A DNA stretch of 64,000 nucleotides from Kineococcus endophyticus (lineage in GTDB: Bacteria; Actinomycetota; Actinomycetes; Actinomycetales; Kineococcaceae), in the NCBI RefSeq assembly GCF_040796495.1, contig NZ_JBFNQN010000003.1, positions 124,001-188,000 on the forward strand. Reading direction: 5' to 3'. The notes beneath the pieces were generated by a model. That model saw nothing but the letters and a program-made list of their open reading frames with translations. It did not search any database and had not been told where the DNA came from. This document shows positions 24,255 to 33,422 of this stretch, one piece after another. Position 1 is the first letter of the stretch; the number at the start of each line of letters is the position of its first letter. The position numbers and the translations under genes were made by a program.

Positions 24255-25067
24255 ATGACCGAGGCCACTCCCGTCTCCGAGATCCCCGTCGTCATCCTCT
24301 GCGGTGGCATGGGCACCCGACTGCGCGAGGCCAGCGAGAAGCTGCCCAAGCCGCTGGTGGACATCGGCGGACGGCCGATCCTCTGGCACATCATGAAGCT
24401 GTACAGCTCCTACGGTTTCCGGAAGTTCGTCCTGTGCCTGGGGTACAAGAGCGACCTCATCAAGCGCTACTTCCTCGACTACCGGATCAACGCCGGCGAC
24501 TTCACGCTGAACCTGTCGACGCAGGACGCCCCGACCTTCCACACCAACGGTGTGCAGGAGGACTGGGACGTGACGTTCGTCGAGACCGGTCTGACGACGG
24601 CGACCGCGGCCCGCATCAAGCGCGTCGAGCAGCACCTGACCGCCGACAAGTTCGTCCTCACCTACGGCGACGGCCTCGGCGACGTCGACATCCTCAAGAC
24701 CCTGCGCGACCACGAGGCCGGCGGCCGCCTGGCCACGGTGACGGCCGTGCACCCGAGCTCGCGCTACGGCGAGATGCACGTCACCGGCGACACCGTCACC
24801 GAGTTCAACGAGAAGCCGACCCTGGCCGACGGCTGGGTCAACGGCGGGTTCTTCGTCTTCGACCGCGCGTTCGCGGACAAGTACCTCGAGGACGACCCCG
24901 ACATGATGCTCGAGCAGAAGCCGCTGCAGACCGTGGCGCGCGACGGCCAGCTGACCGTCTCGCAGCACGAGGGGTACTGGCTGGGCATGGACACCTTCCG
25001 CGAGTGGACCGAGTTCAACAAGCTCTGGGACTCCGGCAAGGCGCCGTGGAAGACCTGGGAAGACTGA
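24255..25067 (+). CDS. rfbF: glucose-1-phosphate cytidylyltransferase
   Basis: The protein has 270 residues, close to the usual 257-260. The nucleotidyl-transferase start is VVILCGGMGTRLREASEKLPKP, with the phosphate loop and catalytic Arg/Lys. LTYGDGLGDVD gives the metal-binding aspartates, and FVLCLGYKSDLIKRYF is typical of RfbF rather than RmlA. It makes CDP-glucose from CTP and glucose 1-phosphate. It opens a four-gene operon with 34 bases, then two 4-base overlaps. The classic next enzyme, CDP-glucose 4,6-dehydratase, is not obvious here; the following SDR protein may take that role. Confidence 0.88.
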   Translation: MTEATPVSEIPVVILCGGMGTRLREASEKLPKPLVDIGGRPILWHIMKLYSSYGFRKFVLCLGYKSDLIKRYFLDYRINAGDFTLNLSTQDAPTFHTNGVQEDWDVTFVETGLTTATAARIKRVEQHLTADKFVLTYGDGLGDVDILKTLRDHEAGGRLATVTAVHPSSRYGEMHVTGDTVTEFNEKPTLADGWVNGGFFVFDRAFADKYLEDDPDMMLEQKPLQTVARDGQLTVSQHEGYWLGMDTFREWTEFNKLWDSGKAPWKTWED

Positions 25068-25101
25068 GACCCGCCAGACCCACGAGAACCGGAGAACTGC
25101 T

Positions 25102-26151
25102 GTGAAGATCGTCGTCACCGGGACCGAGGGCTACCTCGGCGCCCTGCTCGCCCCCACCCTGCTAGAGACCGGCCACTCGGTGCTCGGCATCGACACCGGC
25201 TACTACAAGCAGGGTTGGCTCTACAACGGCGTCCCGGCCTCGGTCGAGACGCTGGCCAAGGACATCCGCCACGTGACCGTCGAGGACCTCGCCGGCGCCG
25301 ACGCCGTCGTGCACATGGCCGAGCTGTCCAACGACCCGCTCGGGGAGCTCATCCCCGACGTCACCTACGTGGTGAACCACAAGGGGTCCGTCCGCCTGGC
25401 CGAGACCGCCAAGGCCGCGGGCGTCTCCCGCTTCGTCTACATGTCGAGCTGCTCCGTCTACGGCGTGGCCGAGGACACCGTCGACGAGACGTCGGCCGTG
25501 AACCCCCAGACCGCCTACGCCGAGTGCAAGGCGCTCGTCGAGCGCGACGTCGCGCCGCTGGCCGACGACGACTTCTCGCCGACGTTCATGCGCAACGCGA
25601 CGGCCTACGGCGCCTCCCCGCGCCAGCGGTTCGACATCGTGCTGAACAACCTCGCGGGTCTGGCCTACACGACCGGCAAGATCGCCATGACGTCCGACGG
25701 GTCGCCCTGGCGTCCGCTGGTCCACGGCCTCGACATCGCCAAGTCGATCCGCGCCGTCCTCGACGCCCCGCGCGAGAAGGTCCACAACGAGGTCTTCAAC
25801 GTGGGCGACTCCGAGCAGGTCTACCGCGTCCGCGAGATCGCCGAGGCCGTCGGCCGCGCGCTGCCCGAGGCCGAGATCACCTTCGGCCAGAGCAACGGCG
25901 GGGACAACCGCAGCTACAAGGTGAACTTCGACAAGATCCACGCGACGCTCGAGGGTTTCTCGTGCGACTGGAACGCCGACAAGGGCGCCCAGCAGCTCGT
26001 CGACGTGTTCAAGGCGATCGACCTCGACGAGGCGACGTTCACCGGCCGCGGCCACACCCGGCTCAAGCAGCTCGAGCACCTCATCCGCACCGAGCAGCTC
26101 GACAAGGAGCTGTTCTGGCGCGTCCAGCCGACCTCGGGGATCGCCCAGTGA
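25102..26151 (+). CDS. NAD-dependent sugar epimerase/dehydratase (extended SDR)
   Basis: The protein has 349 residues. The cofactor site is KIVVTGTEGYLGALLAPTL, and the active site is seen as SSCSVYG with AYAECK (the Tyr-x3-Lys pair). VVHMAELSNDP and ATAYGASPRQRFD are family features. It acts on a nucleotide sugar made by the preceding enzyme, probably CDP-linked. ATP or metal motifs are absent. Its stop overlaps the start of the cupin epimerase. Whether it is a 4,6-dehydratase or a 4-epimerase/reductase cannot be told from sequence alone. Confidence 0.85.
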   Translation: MKIVVTGTEGYLGALLAPTLLETGHSVLGIDTGYYKQGWLYNGVPASVETLAKDIRHVTVEDLAGADAVVHMAELSNDPLGELIPDVTYVVNHKGSVRLAETAKAAGVSRFVYMSSCSVYGVAEDTVDETSAVNPQTAYAECKALVERDVAPLADDDFSPTFMRNATAYGASPRQRFDIVLNNLAGLAYTTGKIAMTSDGSPWRPLVHGLDIAKSIRAVLDAPREKVHNEVFNVGDSEQVYRVREIAEAVGRALPEAEITFGQSNGGDNRSYKVNFDKIHATLEGFSCDWNADKGAQQLVDVFKAIDLDEATFTGRGHTRLKQLEHLIRTEQLDKELFWRVQPTSGIAQ

Positions 26152-26693
26152 AGTTCACGACCACCGACATCGAGGGCGTCGCGATCATCGACCTCGAGGA
26201 GCGTGCGGACGACCGCGGGTTCTTCGCCCGGTCCTTCTGCCGCGAGGAGTTCCTCGCGGCGGGGCTGAACCCGGCGGTCGAGCAGTGCAACCTCTCGTAC
26301 AACCACAAGGCCGGGACGCTGCGCGGCATGCACACGCAGGTCGCCCCCGCGCCCGAGGCCAAGCTCGTGCGCTGCACGGCCGGCGCGATCCAGGACATCA
26401 TCGTCGACCTGCGCCCGGACTCGCCCACGCGGTTCCAGCACGTCGCGGTGGAGCTGTCGGCGGAGAACCGCACGGCGCTCTACGTGCCGGAGTACTTCGC
26501 GCACGGGTACCTCACGCTGACCGACGGCGCCGAGGTCGTCTACCAGGTGTCCCAGAGCTACACCCCGGGCACCGAGCGCGGCCTGCGCCACGACGACCCC
26601 GACCTCGCCCTGCCGTGGGCGCGCGACGTGGCCGTCATCAGCGACAAGGACAAGAGCTGGACGTTGCTGGCGGACGGGGCGCAGCTGTCGTGA
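26148..26693 (+). CDS. dTDP-4-dehydrorhamnose 3,5-epimerase-like cupin
   Basis: The protein has 181 residues, the normal size of RfbC/RmlC. RGFFARSFCREEF, AGTLRGMHTQ with the catalytic His, KLVRCTAGAIQDIIVDLR and EYFAHGYLTL with the second conserved residues follow the family order. It would epimerise a 4-keto sugar, here more likely CDP- than dTDP-linked. GTG at 26148 overlaps the previous stop. Confidence 0.87.
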   Translation: MKFTTTDIEGVAIIDLEERADDRGFFARSFCREEFLAAGLNPAVEQCNLSYNHKAGTLRGMHTQVAPAPEAKLVRCTAGAIQDIIVDLRPDSPTRFQHVAVELSAENRTALYVPEYFAHGYLTLTDGAEVVYQVSQSYTPGTERGLRHDDPDLALPWARDVAVISDKDKSWTLLADGAQLS

Positions 26694-27979
26694 TCATCGT
26701 CGACAACGCGCTCAAGCAGCGTCAGGCCGAGGGGCGGCCCATCCGGGTCGCCCTCGTCGGCGCGGGTTTCATGGGCCGCGGTTTCGTCAACCAGGTCGTG
26801 AACTCCGTGCCCGGCATGGAACTGGTCGCCATCGCCAACCGCACCGTGTCCAAGGCGCGCGACGCCTACGAGCAGGCCGGGGTCACCGGCGTGGTCGAGG
26901 CCGACGACGCCGCGGCGGTCGACAAGGCCATCGCGCAGGGCAAGCCCGTCGTGTCGGCCTCCTACGAGGCCGTCGTCGACGCGGGCCAGGTCGAGGCCGT
27001 CGTCGAGGCGACGGGCAACACCGAGTACGGCGCGCACGTCGTCGTCCGGGCCATCGAGCAGGGCAAGCACATCGTCCTGCTCAACGCCGAGGTCGACGGG
27101 ACCGCCGGCCTCGCGCTGCGCACCCGCGCCGAGAAGGCCGGCGTCGTCTACACCGGCTGCGACGGCGACCAGCCCGGCGTGCAGATGAACCTCATCCGCT
27201 TCGTGCGCTCCATCGGCGTCACGCCGCTGGTGTCGGGGAACATCAAGGGCCTGCAGGACGAGTACCGCAACCCCACCACGCAGGAGGGTTTCGCCAAGCA
27301 GTGGGGTCAGGACCCCTACATGGTGACGAGCTTCGCCGACGGCACGAAGGTGTCGTTCGAGCAGGCCCTCGTCGCCAACGCGGCGGGGTTCAGCGTGGAG
27401 AAGCGCGGCATGCGCGGCGCCGACCACCGCGGGCACGTCGACGAGCTGACGACGATGTACGACGTGGACCAGCTCAAGGAGCTCGGCGGCGTCGTGGACT
27501 ACGTCGTCGGTTCCAAGCCGGGCCCCGGCGTCTACGTCCTCGGGACGCACGACGACCCCAAGCAGCAGCACTACCTGAACCTGTACAAGCTCGGCACCGG
27601 GCCCCTGTACTCGTTCTACACGCCGTACCACCTGTGCCACTTCGAGGTGCCGCTGACGGTGGCCCGCGCGGTGATCTTCGCGGACGCCGCGATCGTCCCG
27701 GGTGACGAGGTGAAGGTGGAGGTCGTCACGACGGCCAAGACCGACCTCGCGGCCGGCAAGGAGATCGACCGCCTCGGCGGGTACGACACCTACGGCGTGG
27801 CCGAGACGTACGCGGCGACGAAGGCCGAGAACCTCCTGCCCATGGGGGTGGCCGAGGGCTGCGTCCTCAAGCGCGACGTGAAGAAGGACCAGGTCCTGAC
27901 GTACGACGACGTCGTGCTGCCCCAGGGCCGGCTCATCGACGCGCTCCGCGCCGAGCAGGCCGCGCTCCTCGCCCGCTGA
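26690..27979 (+). CDS. NAD(P)-dependent oxidoreductase with SAF domain
   Basis: The protein has 429 residues. The N-terminal Rossmann fold reads RVALVGAGFMGRGFVNQV, followed by a homoserine-dehydrogenase-like middle (VVEATGNTEYGAHVV, GCDGDQPGVQMNL). The C-terminal 80 residues form a SAF domain (LPMGVAEGCVLKRDVKKDQ). Proteins with this pairing occur in surface-sugar operons and are thought to make branched or acetylated sugar parts, but no activity is established that I can name. It closes the operon, with a 4-base overlap to the cupin gene. The downstream region holds a palindromic repeat. Confidence 0.85.
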   Translation: MIIVDNALKQRQAEGRPIRVALVGAGFMGRGFVNQVVNSVPGMELVAIANRTVSKARDAYEQAGVTGVVEADDAAAVDKAIAQGKPVVSASYEAVVDAGQVEAVVEATGNTEYGAHVVVRAIEQGKHIVLLNAEVDGTAGLALRTRAEKAGVVYTGCDGDQPGVQMNLIRFVRSIGVTPLVSGNIKGLQDEYRNPTTQEGFAKQWGQDPYMVTSFADGTKVSFEQALVANAAGFSVEKRGMRGADHRGHVDELTTMYDVDQLKELGGVVDYVVGSKPGPGVYVLGTHDDPKQQHYLNLYKLGTGPLYSFYTPYHLCHFEVPLTVARAVIFADAAIVPGDEVKVEVVTTAKTDLAAGKEIDRLGGYDTYGVAETYAATKAENLLPMGVAEGCVLKRDVKKDQVLTYDDVVLPQGRLIDALRAEQAALLAR

Positions 27980-27995
27980 CGCACCTCCGCACGTC

Positions 27996-28110
27996 CCGAA
28001 CGGCCCCCGCGGGGTCGGGATCGTTGTCCAGCGCTGCGCGCTGGCTCCAGCATCGCGCTCTTAGGTCGAGCCGGCTGCGTCGACGAGCCACCCCCGCCGG
28101 GGCCGTTCGG
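27996..28110. repeat. palindromic repeat element behind the nucleotide-sugar operon
   Basis: Outer arms 27996-28014 and 28092-28110 pair at 18 of 19 positions. Inside, 28026-28060 is a 35-base core that matches the reverse complement of 44278-44312 at 33 of 35 positions. The core contains a 7-bp stem CCAGCGC/GCGCTGG with loop TGC; in the other copy the stem is CCGGCGC/GCGCCGG, so pairing is kept through a compensating change. Confidence 0.8.
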
Positions 28111-28143
28111 CGTCCCCGGGGCCGTGCCCGGCGACCCGGGCGT

Positions 28144-28149
28144 TAGGGT
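28144..28149 (+). promoter_or_regulatory. -10 box, leaderless promoter of the DUF2520-panC pair
   Basis: TAGGGT ends 7 bases before the GTG at 28157. The same hexamer at 53785 drives ppx with 6 bases of spacing. Confidence 0.55.
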
Positions 28150-28156
28150 CGCCGAC

Positions 28157-29029
28157 GTGAACTCCGCGGGCAGGCTCGACGTCGCGGTCGGCGGGGCCGG
28201 GCGGGTGGGGCCGGTGCTCGGGGCCGCCCTGCGCGCCGCGGGGCACCGCATCACCGGCATCACGGCCCGCACGCGGCAGGCCGCCGAACGCGTCGAGGCG
28301 CTGCTGCCCGACGTGCCGTGGATCGAGCCCGGCGACGCCTTCGCCGCCGACCTCGCCCTGCTCGCCGTGCCGGACGACGTCCTGGGCCCCCTCGTCACCG
28401 AGCTCGCGCCGAACGTCCGCGCGGGCCAGCTCGTCGTCCACACGTGCGGGCTGCACGGCCTCGGGGTGCTGGAACCGGCCGCGCAGCGCGGCGCCCTCAC
28501 CCTCGCGCTGCACCCGGCCATGACCTTCACGGGCACCTCGCTGGACCTCCAGCGGCTGCTCGGCGCGGCCGTCGCCGTCACCACCCCGCCCGTCCTCGCA
28601 CCCGTCGCCGACGCGCTCGTGCGCGAGTGGGGGGCCACCCCCGTCGTCGTGGCCGACGGCGACCGGGCGACGTACCACGCGGCCCTGGCCCACGGCTCGA
28701 ACCACCTCGTCACGCTCGTCGCGCAGGCGCTCGACGCGGCGCGGGCGGCCGTGGGGGAGGACGCCGAACGGGTCCTGCGCCCGCTGCTGCAGGCCGCGCT
28801 CGACAACGCGCTGCGCGAGGGCGATGCCGCGCTCACCGGACCCGTCGCGCGCGGCGACGCGGGGACGGTGGCCACCCACCTGCGGGTGCTCGGCGCCCTC
28901 GACGTCGCCACCGCCACCACGTACGCCCAGCTCGCCGGCGTCGCCGCCGACCGGGCGCAGGCCGCAGGCCGCCTCACCCCCACCGCGGCCGACGCCGTCC
29001 GCGCCGAACTCACCCCAGGAGCACCGTGA
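28157..29029 (+). CDS. Rossmann and DUF2520 domain protein, candidate ketopantoate reductase
   Basis: The protein has 290 residues. An N-terminal NAD(P) fold begins [22 protein letters not shown], and [11 protein letters not shown] and [18 protein letters not shown] mark the DUF2520 half. It overlaps panC by 4 bases. Pantothenate synthesis needs a ketopantoate reductase, and this protein has the dehydrogenase fold in the right operon. That role is an inference from fold and position; no panE, panB or panD is in the window. GTG at 28157 is fixed by the TAGGGT box. Confidence 0.82.
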   Translation: MNSAGRLDVAVGGAGRVGPVLGAALRAAGHRITGITARTRQAAERVEALLPDVPWIEPGDAFAADLALLAVPDDVLGPLVTELAPNVRAGQLVVHTCGLHGLGVLEPAAQRGALTLALHPAMTFTGTSLDLQRLLGAAVAVTTPPVLAPVADALVREWGATPVVVADGDRATYHAALAHGSNHLVTLVAQALDAARAAVGEDAERVLRPLLQAALDNALREGDAALTGPVARGDAGTVATHLRVLGALDVATATTYAQLAGVAADRAQAAGRLTPTAADAVRAELTPGAP

Positions 29030-29898
29030 CCAGCACGACGCAGCCCGACCTGACGGTCGCCCGCACCCGCAACGAGCTCGCCGCCGCCCGCGACGCGCTG
29101 CCCGGGCCGGTCGCGGTCGTCATGACGATGGGCGCGCTGCACGCGGGGCACGCCCGCCTCATCCGCGAGGCGCGCGGCCGGGCGGCGTCGGTGCTCGTGA
29201 CGATCTTCCTCAACCCGTTGCAGTTCGGGCCGAACGAGGACCTCGCCCGCTACCCGCGAACGCTCGACGAGGACCTCGCGCTGGCCGCCGAGAACGGCGC
29301 GGACGTCGTGTTCGCCCCCGGCCCCGACGTCGTCTACCCCGACGGCACCCCCGGGGTCCGCGTGGCCGCGGGCCCGCTCGGCGAGGTGCTCGAGGGCGCG
29401 AGCCGCCCCGGCCACTTCGACGGCGTCCTGACCGTCGTGGCCAAGCTGCTGCGCCTGACGCGCGCGGACCTGGCGTTCTTCGGCCAGAAGGACGCCCAGC
29501 AGCTCCTGCTCGTGCGGCGCATGGTGCGCGACCTCGACCTGGGCGTCGAGGTCGTCGCGGTCCCGACCGTCCGCGAGGACGACGGGCTGGCGATGTCCAG
29601 CCGGAACCGCTACCTCACGCCGTTCGACCGCGAGGTCGCCCTCGTCCTGCAGCGCGCCCTGGCCGCGGGCCGGGCGGCCGCACCGGAGGGCCCCTCGGCC
29701 GTGCGGCGCGCGGCGCGCGACGTCCTCGTCGCCGAACCCGCGGCCCGCGTGGACTACCTCGCGCTCGTCGACCCCCACGACCTCGCCGACGTCCCGGAGC
29801 ACTTCCGCGGTGATGCGCTGCTGGCCGTCGCGGCGCGCGTGGGCTCGACCCGGCTCATCGACAACACCCCCCTCGTCGTGGGTCACCCGGCGGACTGA
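29026..29898 (+). CDS. panC: pantoate-beta-alanine ligase
   Basis: The protein has 290 residues, usual for PanC. It joins pantoate and beta-alanine with ATP to give pantothenate. Motifs are [15 protein letters not shown] (HxGH ATP site), [25 protein letters not shown] (KDxQQ) and AMSSRNRYL (KMSKS-like). GTG at 29026 overlaps the stop of the DUF2520 gene and has AGGAG 5 bases upstream. It is followed by lysS, which has its own promoter. Confidence 0.96.
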   Translation: MTSTTQPDLTVARTRNELAAARDALPGPVAVVMTMGALHAGHARLIREARGRAASVLVTIFLNPLQFGPNEDLARYPRTLDEDLALAAENGADVVFAPGPDVVYPDGTPGVRVAAGPLGEVLEGASRPGHFDGVLTVVAKLLRLTRADLAFFGQKDAQQLLLVRRMVRDLDLGVEVVAVPTVREDDGLAMSSRNRYLTPFDREVALVLQRALAAGRAAAPEGPSAVRRAARDVLVAEPAARVDYLALVDPHDLADVPEHFRGDALLAVAARVGSTRLIDNTPLVVGHPAD

Positions 29899-29928
29899 GG
29901 GACGCGCGTCGCCACCACCGGACCCCAC

Positions 29929-29934
29929 TAACCT
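29929..29934 (+). promoter_or_regulatory. -10 box, leaderless promoter of lysS
   Basis: TAACCT ends 7 bases before the GTG at 29942, and no Shine-Dalgarno site is present. Confidence 0.55.
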
Positions 29935-29941
29935 GGGGCGG

Positions 29942-31456
29942 GTGAGCGACCAGACGCCCGACCTGCCCGAGGACGAGTTCGAGGACCTGCCCGAACAGGT
30001 CAGGGTCCGCCGCGAGAAGCGGGACCGGATCCTCGCCGCCGGCGGAGAGGCGTACCCCGTCTCGGTGCCCCGGACGACGTCGCTGGCGGACCTGCGCGCG
30101 CGGTACGAGCACCTCGAACCGGGTCAGGAGACGACCGACGAGGTCGGGGTCACCGGGCGCGTGGTGTTCCTGCGCGGCACCGGCAAACTCGTGTTCGCCA
30201 CCCTCCAGGAGGGCGACGGCACCCGGTTGCAGGCCATGGTGTCCCGCGACGGTGTCGGCGAGGACGCCCTCGCCGGCTGGAAGGCCGACGTCGACCTCGG
30301 CGACGTCGTGTTCGTCCACGGCACCGTCATCTCCTCCAAGAGCGGGGAGCTGTCGGTGCTGGCCGACTCCTGGCAGATGGCCTCGAAGGCGTTGCGCCCC
30401 TTGCCGGTCCTGCACAAGGAACTGTCGGAGGAGACCCGCGTCCGGCAGCGCTACGTCGACCTCATCGTGCGCGAGGCGGCCCGGCAGAACGTGCGCGCAC
30501 GCTCGAACGTCGTGCGCTCGGTCCGCCGGACGCTGGAGGACCGCGGGTTCCTCGAGGTCGAGACGCCGATGCTGCAGACGCTGCACGGCGGGGCCAGCGC
30601 CCGGCCGTTCGTGACCCGTTCGAACGCGTTCGACACCGACCTCTACCTGCGCATCGCGCCGGAGCTGTTCCTCAAGCGTCTCGTGGTCGGCGGGATCGAG
30701 CGCGTCTTCGAGATCAACCGCAACTTCCGCAACGAGGGGGCCGACTCCACCCACTCGCCCGAGTTCGCGATGCTCGAGGCGTACGAGGCCTGGGGCGACT
30801 ACGACTCGATCGCCGAGCTCACCCGCACGATCGTGCAGGAGGCCGCGCAGGCCGCGTTCGGCTCGCACGTCGTGACGTGGGCCGACGGGACCGAGTACGA
30901 CCTCGGCGGGGAGTGGCGTTCCATCTCCATGTACCCGTCCTTGTCGGAGTCCCTGGGCGAGGAGATCACCCCGGAAACCCCGCGCGAGCACCTGCTCGCC
31001 GTCGCGGAGAAGCTCGGAGTTCCCGTCGACGCCGTCCGCTGGACCGGCGGAAAGCTCGTCGAAGAACTCTGGGAACACCAGCTGGGTGATTCCCTGGAAA
31101 CGCCGACCTTCGTCCGGGACTTCCCCGTGGAGACGTCCCCGCTGGTGCGGGCGCACCGCAGCATCCCGGGCGTGGTGGAGAAGTGGGACCTGTACGTCCG
31201 CGGTTTCGAGCTCGCCACGGGGTACTCCGAACTCGTCGACCCCGTCGTGCAGCGCGCGCGGTTCGTCGACCAGGCCAGGCTGGCCGACCTCGGCGACGAC
31301 GAGGCCATGCGGATCGACGAGGACTTCCTGCGCGCCCAGGAGCACGGGATGCCGCCCACGGGCGGCATGGGGATGGGCATCGACCGCCTGCTCATGGCCC
31401 TGACGGGCCTCGGCATCCGCGAGACCATCACGTTCCCGCTGGTCAAGCCCCGCTGA
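29942..31456 (+). CDS. lysS: lysyl-tRNA synthetase, class II
   Basis: The protein has 504 residues. An OB-fold anticodon domain (about residues 60-170) is followed by the class II core: motif 1 in [17 protein letters not shown], motif 2 in [20 protein letters not shown], and motif 3 in [15 protein letters not shown]. It charges tRNA-Lys in the cytoplasm. An acidic N-terminal tail ([13 protein letters not shown]) is short. The GTG at 29942 is placed by the upstream TAACCT box. Confidence 0.97.
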   Translation: MSDQTPDLPEDEFEDLPEQVRVRREKRDRILAAGGEAYPVSVPRTTSLADLRARYEHLEPGQETTDEVGVTGRVVFLRGTGKLVFATLQEGDGTRLQAMVSRDGVGEDALAGWKADVDLGDVVFVHGTVISSKSGELSVLADSWQMASKALRPLPVLHKELSEETRVRQRYVDLIVREAARQNVRARSNVVRSVRRTLEDRGFLEVETPMLQTLHGGASARPFVTRSNAFDTDLYLRIAPELFLKRLVVGGIERVFEINRNFRNEGADSTHSPEFAMLEAYEAWGDYDSIAELTRTIVQEAAQAAFGSHVVTWADGTEYDLGGEWRSISMYPSLSESLGEEITPETPREHLLAVAEKLGVPVDAVRWTGGKLVEELWEHQLGDSLETPTFVRDFPVETSPLVRAHRSIPGVVEKWDLYVRGFELATGYSELVDPVVQRARFVDQARLADLGDDEAMRIDEDFLRAQEHGMPPTGGMGMGIDRLLMALTGLGIRETITFPLVKPR

Positions 31457-31488
31457 CCGTCGTCCCCGGGGGCGTCCGCACGCGGACG

Positions 31489-31494
31489 TACCCT
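31489..31494 (+). promoter_or_regulatory. -10 box, leaderless promoter of the small membrane protein
   Basis: TACCCT ends 6 bases before the GTG at 31501. A small hairpin CGTCCGCACGCGGACG directly precedes it and may end lysS transcription. Confidence 0.5.
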
Positions 31495-31500
31495 GGGGGC

Positions 31501-31692
31501 GTGGACCAACTCGCCGCACTGCTGCCCCCCGCGGGGCTGGCGCTCCTGTTCGTGGTGCTCATGCGCTCGATCCTGCACGCCGACCGTCGTGAACGCGCCG
31601 CCCTGCGCCGGGCGGAGAGCGAACGCCGGGCGTCGGCCGCCGTTCCCTCCGAAGGCGCCGTGAAAAGCGGCGGCGACGACCGTCCCGCGTGA
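31501..31692 (+). CDS. small single-span membrane protein
   Basis: The product has 63 residues: one hydrophobic helix (about residues 8-26), then an Arg/Glu-rich stretch HADRRERAALRRAESERRA that may be helical, and a Gly/Asp tail. It probably sits in the membrane with the charged part in the cytoplasm. It is placed between lysS and lsr2. No function is known to me. The leaderless promoter and coding bias support it as real. Confidence 0.7.
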   Translation: MDQLAALLPPAGLALLFVVLMRSILHADRRERAALRRAESERRASAAVPSEGAVKSGGDDRPA

Positions 31693-31725
31693 GCGCGACA
31701 CGAAAAGCGGCATTCCTCCGGTGAT

Positions 31726-31754
31726 TTGACCTGAAAGCCGGAAAGGGCCAGAGT
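31726..31754 (+). promoter_or_regulatory. lsr2 promoter
   Basis: TTGACC (31726-31731) and CAGAGT (31749-31754) are separated by 17 bases. Transcription should start near 31761, giving a leader of about 54 bases. This is the best two-box promoter in the window, and the surrounding sequence is lower in GC. Confidence 0.6.
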
Positions 31755-31814
31755 GTTCCCGACCGGCGCACCCGCGAAACCGGTCGTGGACCCTTTCGAG
31801 AGGAAATCCCCGGG

Positions 31815-32171
31815 ATGGCGCAGAAGGTTCAGGTCCTGCTCGTCGACGACATCGACGGCAGCGAGGCCTCGGAGACGGTGACCTTCGCGCTCGACGGGGT
31901 CAACTACGAGATCGACCTCTCGGACGAGCACGCCGCCGCCCTGCGCGACGCCTTCGCCCCGTGGGTGGGGCACGCCCGCCGCGTCGGTGGCCGCGCCAGC
32001 TCGGGCCGCCGGTCCTCCGCGGCCGCCTCCCGCCCCGCGGCCAAGAGCTCCGACGGCCCCGAGCGGGACACGGGTGAGGTCCGCACGTGGGCCCGCGAGA
32101 ACGGCTACACGGTCTCCGACCGCGGCCGCATCTCCGCCGAGATCCTCCAGGCGTTCGACGCGGCGCACTGA
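31815..32171 (+). CDS. lsr2: Lsr2 nucleoid-associated protein
   Basis: The protein has 118 residues. The N-terminal dimer/oligomer domain reads MAQKVQVLLVDDIDGSEA and YEIDLSDEHAAALRDAF. A Ser/Arg/Ala-rich linker (about residues 55-85) leads to the DNA-binding end, TWARENGYTVSDRGRISAEI, with the AT-hook-like RGR. Lsr2 bridges DNA and silences AT-rich genes, much as H-NS does. AGAGGAAAT lies about 8 bases before the ATG. A strong hairpin follows the stop. Confidence 0.96.
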   Translation: MAQKVQVLLVDDIDGSEASETVTFALDGVNYEIDLSDEHAAALRDAFAPWVGHARRVGGRASSGRRSSAAASRPAAKSSDGPERDTGEVRTWARENGYTVSDRGRISAEILQAFDAAH

Positions 32172-32194
32172 CGCCGGCCCCACGAGACGCCCCC

Positions 32195-32229
32195 CAGGGC
32201 CCGACCACCGCACCGGTGGTCGGGCCCTG
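32195..32229. terminator. lsr2 terminator
   Basis: A perfect 16-base-pair stem (32195-32210 with 32214-32229) has a CAC loop and lies 24 bases after the lsr2 stop. Confidence 0.8.
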
Positions 32230-32450
32230 CGTCGTTCCCTCGTCGTCCCGTGGGGTGTCCGCAGGGGGCGCGGGACCATCCCTCCGCCCGACGGGCGGTG
32301 CGCCCATCGGTGGATGCGGTGGCTCGTGACGGTGCGTGAGGATCGAGGTGTTCCGCTGCGGCGGCCCCCGGCGACGGGGGTCGTGCGGCGTCCCACCCGT
32401 CCACCACTCGGGCACCACCCGCCACCACCACCACCACGAAGGGGCACCCC
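32230..32450 (+). promoter_or_regulatory. intergenic region before the ABC exporter
   Basis: About 220 bases follow the lsr2 terminator. A run of CAC triplets at about 32422-32437 precedes the ATG. I cannot name a promoter here, and I see no coding frame with a ribosome site. Confidence 0.3.
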
Positions 32451-33422
32451 ATGATCGAGGCGGTCGGCCTGCGCAAGGTCTACGGCAAGAAGGTCGCCGT
32501 GCACGACCTCAGCTTCACCGTGCGCCCGGGCATCGTCACCGGGTTCCTCGGGCCCAACGGGTCCGGCAAGTCGACGACGATGCGGATGATCGTCGGCCTC
32601 GACCGTCCGACCGCCGGCCAGGCGCTCGTGGACGGCAAGCCGTTCGCCGCGCACCGCGCGCCGCTGTCGACGGTCGGGGCCCTGCTGGACGCCAAGGCCG
32701 TCCACACCGGTCGCTCGGCGCACAAGCACCTGCTCGCCATGGCGGCCACGGCCGGCATCCCGCGCTCGCGCGTCGACGAGGTCGTCGACCTCGTCGGCCT
32801 GCGCGAGGTGGCCCGCAAGCGCGCCGGCGGGTTCTCCCTCGGGATGGGGCAGCGCCTCGGCATCGCCTCGGCGCTGCTGGGCGACCCGTCCACCGTGATG
32901 TTCGACGAACCCGTCAACGGCCTGGACCCCGACGGCATCCTCTGGATCCGCAACCTCATGAAGGAGCTCGCCCGTCAGGGCCGGGCCGTGTTCGTGTCCT
33001 CGCACCTCATGAGCGAGATGGCGCTGACGGCCGAGCACCTCGTCGTCATCGGCAAGGGCCGGCTCATCGCCGACGAGAGCGTCAAGGCGTTCGTCGACCG
33101 CGTCCAGCCCCGCGGCGTGACCGTCCGGTCCCCGCAGGTCGAGCAGTTGCGAGAACTCGTCACCGCCGAGGGCGGGCAGCTGGCCGCGATGGAGGACGGC
33201 AGCTTCGACGTCCGCGGCCTGGCCGCGGAACGCATCGGCGACGCCGCGGCCCGTCGCGGTGTGGTCCTGCACGAACTCACCACCGTCAAGGCGTCGCTGG
33301 AGGAGGCCTTCATGGAACTCACCGCGAACGCCGTCGAGTACCAGGCCCACGGACCGGCCGGGGGTGGACCGCTCACGGTTCCCGAACCGTCCGGCCGCGC
33401 CCGCGAGGAGGTCGTCCGATGA
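32451..33422 (+). CDS. ABC-2 type exporter ATPase
   Basis: The protein has 323 residues. Walker A is GPNGSGKST, the signature FSLGMGQRLGIASAL, Walker B VMFDEPVNGLDPDG and the switch His in VSSHLMSEMAL. This is the DrrA/BcrA type that works with an ABC-2 permease, often for export of drugs or antimicrobial peptides. The C-terminal 90 residues form the accessory domain usual in this class. Its stop overlaps the permease start (ATGA). The substrate is unknown. Confidence 0.92.
   Translation: MIEAVGLRKVYGKKVAVHDLSFTVRPGIVTGFLGPNGSGKSTTMRMIVGLDRPTAGQALVDGKPFAAHRAPLSTVGALLDAKAVHTGRSAHKHLLAMAATAGIPRSRVDEVVDLVGLREVARKRAGGFSLGMGQRLGIASALLGDPSTVMFDEPVNGLDPDGILWIRNLMKELARQGRAVFVSSHLMSEMALTAEHLVVIGKGRLIADESVKAFVDRVQPRGVTVRSPQVEQLRELVTAEGGQLAAMEDGSFDVRGLAAERIGDAAARRGVVLHELTTVKASLEEAFMELTANAVEYQAHGPAGGGPLTVPEPSGRAREEVVR

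Noticed and set aside
32422-32437. Run of CAC triplets before the ABC exporter, read as a His tract
   Set aside because: It lies before the ATG and no ribosome site would give a frame that uses it.
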